Shown: positions 8,171-12,030 of the stretch, piece by piece | Numbering within the stretch: position 1 is the stretch's first letter | Layout: every line of letters starts with the position of its first letter | Origin: Baffinella frigidus | Taxonomy: Eukaryota; Cryptophyceae; Cryptomonadales; Baffinellaceae | DNA length: 12,030 nt | Direction: 5' to 3' | NCBI GenBank assembly: GCA_026770585.1 | Contig: MU648337.1 | Coordinates: 2,691 to 14,720 of the forward strand | The notes under the pieces: model-generated | What the model was told of the DNA's origin: nothing | The model's input: the letters and a program-made list of their open reading frames with translations, nothing else | Database searches by the model: none | Program-made: the position numbers and the translations under genes

Positions 8171-8176
8171 ATTAAA
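8171..8176 (+). terminator. ATTAAA polyadenylation-type signal
   Basis: This lies 46 bases downstream of the giant gene's stop codon and 33 bases before the next ATG. ATTAAA is the commonest variant of the eukaryotic poly(A) signal. In this tight gap it could equally belong to the promoter of the downstream gene. Confidence 0.3.
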
Positions 8177-8208
8177 GAATATACACATTTGCGTGGAACC
8201 CAAAACAC

Positions 8209-8841
8209 ATGAACCCATCACAGTCTGAATGTAGGAAGATTTTTTTGATGTACAGGCGACCACTGTGCAACACAGAAAAGGTCATGCAGTTTGTATCCGA
8301 CTGTGGTGAATTCACACACTGTGAGGTCTACTGCCCCGACCTAGCCGAAGACGGGTGTGTTGGATGGACGTTCACAAACTTTTCTATGTGCAACATGATG
8401 AAAACGCGGAGATGTATCCCCTCATACAGAGATAAGTGCAATAAGTACACATTCCATAGTATAGACCTCACAAGAAATGAGTTCAGTCGGTTTGTTGAAT
8501 GGAACCGGCTACAAGTGCTAAACAAGTGCCCATACAACTACAAAGACCTGTCACTGCAGATGCTCCCGAAGAGACTGGCGCGTTCTACGGTGACAGATCT
8601 CGACGTTACCCAGACCACCACCCCACGGAAACTATTCTGTTCCCAGGCAGTAATCCTTGCACTGCGACATGCGTTAGAGCCAACACACAGGGTGACTCGC
8701 GCATTGGCCGGCATCAATACACGGCTCAGTACACCAACTCTGGTCGCCAAATCACTAGAGCCTCTGTATGGCAAACCACGAGATGTATGGATGCTAATGC
8801 GAATATTTTCTCATGGACTGTTGACATCCAAATTGTCTTAG
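8209..8841 (+). CDS. PAN/Apple-like Cys-rich ORF, probable N-terminal part of the following membrane protein
   Basis: The ATG at 8209 opens a 210-codon frame. Residues about 20-85 are Cys-rich, with the order C-x2-VYC...DGCVGWTFTNFSMCNMM...C...C, close to the PAN/Apple or similar secreted disulfide domain pattern. Coding character is good from 8209 to about 8500-8570, but then the frame one base earlier, which leads into the multi-span protein, takes over convincingly; the last 90 or so residues here are probably a shadow. The two frames overlap for 343 bases, too long for two independent genes. A short GT-AG intron of suitable length (8490-8515, 26 bases, or 8490-8545, 56 bases with a CTAAAC branch-like site) or a single-base error would join them. 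No signal peptide is evident at this ATG. The function of the product is unknown. Confidence 0.6.
   Translation: MNPSQSECRKIFLMYRRPLCNTEKVMQFVSDCGEFTHCEVYCPDLAEDGCVGWTFTNFSMCNMMKTRRCIPSYRDKCNKYTFHSIDLTRNEFSRFVEWNRLQVLNKCPYNYKDLSLQMLPKRLARSTVTDLDVTQTTTPRKLFCSQAVILALRHALEPTHRVTRALAGINTRLSTPTLVAKSLEPLYGKPRDVWMLMRIFSHGLLTSKLS
8490..8545 (+). other. Candidate short intron joining the PAN-like and multi-span frames
   Basis: GT at 8490-8491 pairs with AG at 8514-8515 (26 bases) or 8544-8545 (56 bases). Both lengths leave remainder 2 on division by 3, which is exactly what moves the frame starting at 8209 into the frame ending at 10067, and both remove the TGA at 8496. The longer version contains GCTAAAC about 22 bases before its AG, a plausible branch site. 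No canonical X-XXY-YYZ slippery heptamer was seen nearby. A sequencing or assembly indel anywhere between 8499 and 8838 is the competing explanation. Confidence 0.35.
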
Positions 8842-10067
8842 TCCCCGTCAGGCCACCCAGAGGGTTTCTCGGCAGAGTCAAAGTCTTTACATACCATACG
8901 AAAGTATTTGTTAATGGTGTGGGAGTAAGTATTTACATATGGCATACATTGTTGATCAACGTACCAATGCGAGCAACGGGTGGTATATTCGTGTGGGCTA
9001 TCGAGTCAGCGTTGTTAGCGCTCTTCGGGGTCGGTACTGTACTAATAACACAGACGTTTGGGGGTGTATTGACTCTCACGGGAGACATGTGGGTGATGCT
9101 AGTTGTTTTGGGTTCGTGTATCACAAACCTCGTGCTACACACCGGGATCGTGATGTCTTCCAAACAGACGAGGATTCCATCGATACCTGGGCCGGATCAT
9201 AATGGTGCAGTGTCCGACTACACAGTGTCACACCTCCACAAGGCCGTGGCACAAGGGCATTGTTGCACCGTGACACTCGTACTGTTACTCTACGTGATCA
9301 TCATGCTGCGCTCGTTAACCGACCTAAACTGGGCGAATGCATTCTACCCGGCAGCCCCCGGCCTTGTATGGCTCGCGGGGTGTGTCACGCTCTCGTTCCT
9401 CACAGTCATATGGATTACTTCCATAATCGGGGCAGTGGTTTCGACGGCCATCGGTGACTACAACTCCCTATTCTGCACACTACCAACCACGTCCATCGCG
9501 TGTATCATATACCCCGTCATACACGAGATTGGCACCAATGGGCTCATGGTCTGTACGAGTCAATTAGTCACAACTCTTGCGATACTCTACACAAACCTCG
9601 CGCTCGCATCATCATTCACTCTGACCATTCTAGATCACGTAGAGTTTGACCCGGTGAAAATACTCCCGCGATTCATGCGCACCGCTGGTGACCGGATGCC
9701 TTCTTTTAGGATATACAGCCTGATCCATGGTCTCTGTACATCCACTGCGTTGGTTCTCTACTCACTCACCGCACACAGAATCAATCTGACGGTGGTGATC
9801 ATGTTGTTATCCATGAACGGAATCATGACGCTCGTAAGCAGCCTGGGTCTCGGTCGCTTCTTCTCGCAATCCCTCTCGAGAGACATCAAAGTTGAACCGG
9901 TGTATACCAACGTACCCACTGCCCAGCAAGTCGGAGACACGATAGACACTGACCATGGAGTCCATACAGATAGACCCAATATAGACGACCGTCGCATTAC
10001 CATGCTGCGTGTCGAAGGGGCTGGTCGCCGTCGCGCACGACACGTGACAACTGGCGATTCAAGATAG
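8499..10067 (+). CDS. Polytopic (7-9 span) membrane protein, function unknown; N-terminus probably encoded upstream in another frame
   Basis: The frame runs from ATG 8499 to TAG 10065-10067 (522 residues). An in-frame TGA at 8496 sits just before this ATG. Residues 1-135 are polar with paired Cys (PCTATC) and look like an ectodomain. Strong spans lie near residues 162-187, 196-218, 254-271, 285-314, 347-378, 403-423 and 428-449, with weaker candidates at 139-156 and 325-345. The tail 450-522 is polar, with acidic patches and an Arg-rich end, and is likely cytosolic. No rhodopsin-type lysine is visible in the last span, and no transporter motif was recognised. The layout of an N-terminal disulfide domain and then seven or eight spans could suit a receptor-like protein; herpesvirus glycoprotein M also has eight spans, but I see no sequence basis for calling homology. 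Confidence 0.8.
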   Translation: MEPATSAKQVPIQLQRPVTADAPEETGAFYGDRSRRYPDHHPTETILFPGSNPCTATCVRANTQGDSRIGRHQYTAQYTNSGRQITRASVWQTTRCMDANANIFSWTVDIQIVLVPVRPPRGFLGRVKVFTYHTKVFVNGVGVSIYIWHTLLINVPMRATGGIFVWAIESALLALFGVGTVLITQTFGGVLTLTGDMWVMLVVLGSCITNLVLHTGIVMSSKQTRIPSIPGPDHNGAVSDYTVSHLHKAVAQGHCCTVTLVLLLYVIIMLRSLTDLNWANAFYPAAPGLVWLAGCVTLSFLTVIWITSIIGAVVSTAIGDYNSLFCTLPTTSIACIIYPVIHEIGTNGLMVCTSQLVTTLAILYTNLALASSFTLTILDHVEFDPVKILPRFMRTAGDRMPSFRIYSLIHGLCTSTALVLYSLTAHRINLTVVIMLLSMNGIMTLVSSLGLGRFFSQSLSRDIKVEPVYTNVPTAQQVGDTIDTDHGVHTDRPNIDDRRITMLRVEGAGRRRARHVTTGDSR

Positions 10068-10105
10068 CAACAAATACCACACGTTTACCCCTACCCCATA
10101 TGCAC

Positions 10106-10114
10106 ATTAGGATG
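10106..10114 (+). promoter_or_regulatory. Candidate promoter box upstream of 208-residue gene
   Basis: ATTAGGATG begins 29 bases before the ATG at 10135, matching the box before the giant gene in sequence and distance. It is in the 67-base gap after the membrane protein gene. Confidence 0.25.
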
Positions 10115-10134
10115 TGATTGATTTGTAATACACC

Positions 10135-10761
10135 ATGGTTACCCAACCCAGTCTGGTTCAACACACACCTTTGGCAGATCCACCACCTCAATTTATTGTG
10201 GCTATGTCGTTGGCAGAGAAGTCACAAATGATGCGCGACAAGTTCATTGCTATCTTCTTCAAAGACAATGCCCTACAGCGCCTTGTGGTACACTTCAGCA
10301 ACACGTGTTCTGTGCAGTATGTAGACCCCATCACGACGATAGTGACCATAATGCTCAAGAACTCAGTCCAATGTGCAATCAATGAACAGGGGATATGTCC
10401 ATTCAAGTCTCATCCCACGATGACGTTCCCGTTCTCACTCATGAACAAAGAACAGCACAGCTTCCTGACCACAATCCAACTTCCAGAGAACCGCGCGGCT
10501 GTCTCCACACATGCCCTCATGGGTGGTGGTCGTATGCTACTGTTCTACGAACAGGTTCCCATATACTACATACCACACTCCGATGCGCTCGTCGAAATGT
10601 GCAAGGCAACGCTGGCAAACAATACATACGCAGCAGAACAGCGTCTACAGGTCTGCAATATCGTCCTACAGCGCGTGGCCGCAATCGTCAACATCAGCAA
10701 CTCTACACTGAAACACGTCAATCAGAGTCTACGTTCGCGCATCGTAGAGATACAACAATAA
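10135..10761 (+). CDS. Hypothetical protein, 208 residues
   Basis: The ATG at 10135 sits in a good eukaryotic context (ACACCATGG). A second in-frame ATG lies at residue 24, so the first 23 Pro/Gln-rich residues may be a flexible leader or untranslated. The body looks like a soluble mixed alpha/beta protein: alternating hydrophobic strands around residues 40-75, a loop region, the strand-like LLFYEQVPIYYIP (about 134-146), then about 60 residues of helical character to the C-terminus. No signal peptide, membrane span or recognised motif was found. It is followed at once by AATAAA and then by a convergent gene 48 bases away. It uses the same mixed, RNY-like codon pattern as its neighbours, which supports it as a real gene. 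Function unknown. Confidence 0.82.
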   Translation: MVTQPSLVQHTPLADPPPQFIVAMSLAEKSQMMRDKFIAIFFKDNALQRLVVHFSNTCSVQYVDPITTIVTIMLKNSVQCAINEQGICPFKSHPTMTFPFSLMNKEQHSFLTTIQLPENRAAVSTHALMGGGRMLLFYEQVPIYYIPHSDALVEMCKATLANNTYAAEQRLQVCNIVLQRVAAIVNISNSTLKHVNQSLRSRIVEIQQ

Positions 10762-10799
10762 AATTTAAGCACCGTAGCTGAAAGCGTGTATTGAATAAA
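10757..10799 (+). terminator. Two AATAAA poly(A) signals after the 208-residue gene
   Basis: AATAAA occurs at 10757-10762, overlapping the TAA stop, and at 10794-10799. The second lies 33 bases past the stop and only 11 bases before the stop codon of the convergent gene, so the two transcripts probably overlap at their 3' ends. Confidence 0.5.
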
Positions 10800-10809
10800 C
10801 ATGTACATG

Positions 10810-11400
10810 TCAATCACCCCGTACCCACCCCGAGTTTACAGCTTCATCATGCAGGCAAGTCTTACACATCCCAGTGCGCGCTGCGTATGCAACCTCGGCG
10901 TCTTCTTTGCAAATCACACATTGCACTGCCACACCCGCCTCAATCACTTCCAGGGCCCCTGTATGCAGAACAACAGCGCAGTCGTGTGTGTTACACATTG
11001 CCGCTAACACATCACATGTATGTTTATGTGTAGACAATACCGAACCCGCAACTTGGTTAAATTGCTCGTGTGCACGAATAAACTCGCAACACTTTGTAGA
11101 TGAAACTGTCACAGTTTGTGTAGCGAGGTTGATTGCAGCAACAACTCCAGCCACCGCGGTGGATTCAGGGTCGTTCACGGCAACCGAGTGTTGGAGCTTC
11201 GAACACACGACGTTACCCACTGATAGACACACCTCGTTCATATTCTGTAACTGTCCAATTATTTCAACCGCACGTTGCGAACTGGTCTGTATAGACTTCA
11301 ACACCGACGCCAACACCTTCCGTTTTGCATCCATCGCAGCGCGGCACTGGCGCTGTTCTATGCATAGTGTCTTCACTTTAGTCAAAGTAGTGCGTGCCAT
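10810..11400 (-). CDS. Hypothetical protein with helical N-terminus and C-terminal CxxC/CxxC zinc-binding candidate, 196 residues
   Basis: The minus-strand frame starts at ATG 11400-11398 and stops at TGA 10812-10810. The first 60 or so residues are charged and helical with regularly spaced hydrophobics (coiled-coil-like), and the middle is Ala/Val-rich. The C-terminus carries C161-x2-C164 and C179-x2-C182, spaced like a small zinc ribbon or half a RING, with extra C129, C136, H139 and C141 before it. There is no signal peptide or membrane span, so it is likely intracellular, perhaps a regulator or scaffold. It is preferred over an opposite-strand frame of similar length at 10874-11452 because it has a true ATG, purine-first codons and the paired CxxC. 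The family is not recognised. Confidence 0.78.
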   Translation of the reverse strand: MARTTLTKVKTLCIEQRQCRAAMDAKRKVLASVLKSIQTSSQRAVEIIGQLQNMNEVCLSVGNVVCSKLQHSVAVNDPESTAVAGVVAAINLATQTVTVSSTKCCEFIRAHEQFNQVAGSVLSTHKHTCDVLAAMCNTHDCAVVLHTGALEVIEAGVAVQCVICKEDAEVAYAARTGMCKTCLHDEAVNSGWVRGD

Positions 11401-11533
11401 CTACACTAAGGTATCAGTGGGGGGGGATAATGATGCATGCATGGCAGTATAGTGTGTGCGTTTTTTATTTTTATTGAATGTTTAAAGGGACATGTCTGCT
11501 CCCGACCTTCGTAGCTGAAGCCCTGTCCACTTC
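11401..11533. other. Gap between two minus-strand genes
   Basis: This 133-base gap contains poly(A) signals for the gene to the right, a run of eight G at 11419-11426, and the 10-base palindrome ATGCATGCAT at 11433-11442. It must hold the promoter of the 196-residue gene: an ATTA lies about 31 bases upstream of that ATG, and CTATACT lies about 20 bases farther upstream. Confidence 0.4.
11464..11475 (-). terminator. Two tandem AATAAA poly(A) signals on the minus strand
   Basis: TTTATT occurs at 11464-11469 and 11470-11475, giving two back-to-back AATAAA on the minus strand about 60 bases past the stop codon of the gene ending at 11534. This is a normal position for eukaryotic polyadenylation. 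Confidence 0.55.
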
Positions 11534-12030
11534 CTAATCGATGTAACCGAAGGAATACAGCACGTGCGTGTCCCGCATCCCCAAAATGCCTGTGAAACTG
11601 GGCCCCTTTCCCGTACACTTACGAAGAACCGATTCCAGTGTCGTCTGATCCACCAGGAAATAAGTGAAGTTACCGCCACCAGTTTCGTGAAGAAAGTGAC
11701 AGGTATTTACACCCGCGGTCTGCTGACTCGCGGATCCAATCCTCTCCGTTGACCCGTTGGGATACTTAACACGCAGACCCTTCAAGGTGTGACGATCCAC
11801 TTCGTCTATGTTGGAAGAGCAGTTCTTGAGAATGTCCTTTTTGACAAACTTGGCGATGACGCTGTCGGGAATATAGAACACGCTAAAAAGACCGTGGTCT
11901 CCACTGCGACGGGTAATACACATGCGCATAGGATCCGGCTTCGGCGGCTTCGGCAGTGCCTGCTGCGACTGCGCCTGCTGCGGCTTCGGCGGCTTCGGCA
12001 GTGCCTGCTGCGACTGCGCCTGCTGCGGCT
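11534..12030 (-). CDS. C-terminal part of a larger protein with Pro/Gln/Lys repeat linker (runs off window)
   Basis: The minus-strand frame is open from the window edge to TAG at 11536-11534, at least 164 residues. A short annotation would begin at ATG 11929, but the frame continues upstream without a stop through repeats of PQQAQSQQALPKPPK, so that Met is probably internal and the true start lies beyond 12030. The last 131 residues form a compact domain with several Cys, aromatic-rich strands (LFSVFYIPD, FTYFLVDQ) and a C-terminal VLYSFGYID. I do not recognise the domain. A low-complexity linker feeding a terminal folded domain suggests a multidomain structural or adaptor protein. There is no membrane span in the visible part. 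Confidence 0.75.
   Translation of the reverse strand, partial: PQQAQSQQALPKPPKPQQAQSQQALPKPPKPDPMRMCITRRSGDHGLFSVFYIPDSVIAKFVKKDILKNCSSNIDEVDRHTLKGLRVKYPNGSTERIGSASQQTAGVNTCHFLHETGGGNFTYFLVDQTTLESVLRKCTGKGPSFTGILGMRDTHVLYSFGYID
11939..12028 (-). repeat. 45-base tandem repeat, two exact copies, continuing past the window
   Basis: Units 11939-11983 and 11984-12028 are identical and in frame with the minus-strand gene, each encoding 15 residues rich in Pro, Gln, Lys and Ala. The third unit begins at the window edge. Such exact coding minisatellites usually vary in copy number between isolates. Confidence 0.93.

Noticed and set aside
8238-8247. T TTT TTG run as a -1 slippery site in the PAN-like ORF
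   Set aside because: Slipping here leads to an in-frame TGA within about 30 codons, well before the multi-span frame opens, so it cannot produce the fusion.
8499-10067. Microbial-rhodopsin or heliorhodopsin identity for the multi-span protein
   Set aside because: No lysine is present in the final span for retinal attachment, and no rhodopsin motif is visible.
10395-10781. 128-codon plus-strand frame overlapping the 208-residue gene
   Set aside because: It sits in another frame inside a gene with better start context and codon pattern; its composition is typical of an out-of-frame reading.
10874-11452. 192-codon plus-strand frame
   Set aside because: It begins at a GTG and runs antisense to the 196-residue minus-strand gene, which has an ATG, better codon pattern and paired CxxC motifs.
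1-12030. CRISPR arrays, tRNA or rRNA genes, insertion sequences
   Set aside because: No spaced direct repeats, cloverleaf-like blocks, transposase motifs or flanking inverted repeats were seen; the only repeats are the telomere, the 156-base duplication and the 45-base minisatellite.

Overview
The window reads like the left end of a eukaryotic (protist or alga-type) chromosome, or of a linear viral or integrated element. The first 91 bases are thirteen 7-base units of the CCCTAAA/TTTAGGG telomere type, with the C-rich strand running inward as expected at a real left terminus. No Shine-Dalgarno sites precede the genes, AATAAA/ATTAAA signals lie near several 3' ends, and TAA, TAG and TGA all serve as stops, so the code looks standard. 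TTTAGGG telomeres occur in green algae, dinoflagellates, oomycetes and others, so the host cannot be named. The genes are densely packed (48 to about 350 bases apart) and mostly intronless. With the many membrane or secreted proteins this would suit a large DNA virus or an integrated viral element, but a subtelomeric surface-protein cluster of a compact protist genome is equally possible. No viral hallmark gene (capsid, polymerase, terminase) is visible.

Layout: (1) telomere repeat, 1-91. (2) An open frame that runs straight out of the telomere, 92-1375, with no upstream ATG; it looks like a gene whose 5' end was lost and capped. (3) A gap, 1376-1723, with a T run, a 14-base palindrome and an in-frame Cys-rich hydrophobic tail-like ORF. 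(4) A giant 2133-residue secreted/membrane protein, 1724-8125: signal peptide, ephrin-receptor-like Cys repeats, a probable seven-bladed RCC1-like propeller, beta-rich spacers, at least nine TNFR-like C-x3-C modules and a C-terminal hydrophobic anchor. (5) A Cys-rich PAN/Apple-like segment (from 8209) followed in a different frame by a 7-9 span membrane protein (to 10067); these may be one gene joined by an intron or frameshift. (6) A 208-residue protein of unknown function, 10135-10761, convergent with (7) a 196-residue minus-strand protein with an N-terminal helical part and a C-terminal CxxC/CxxC pair. (8) The C-terminal part of a minus-strand protein, 11534 to the window edge, preceded by a Pro/Gln/Lys linker built from exact 45-base repeats.

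The first three loci probably all encode extracellular or membrane-anchored proteins on the plus strand, which suggests a surface or envelope glycoprotein block. The last three encode apparently soluble proteins. No biochemical pathway can be assigned.
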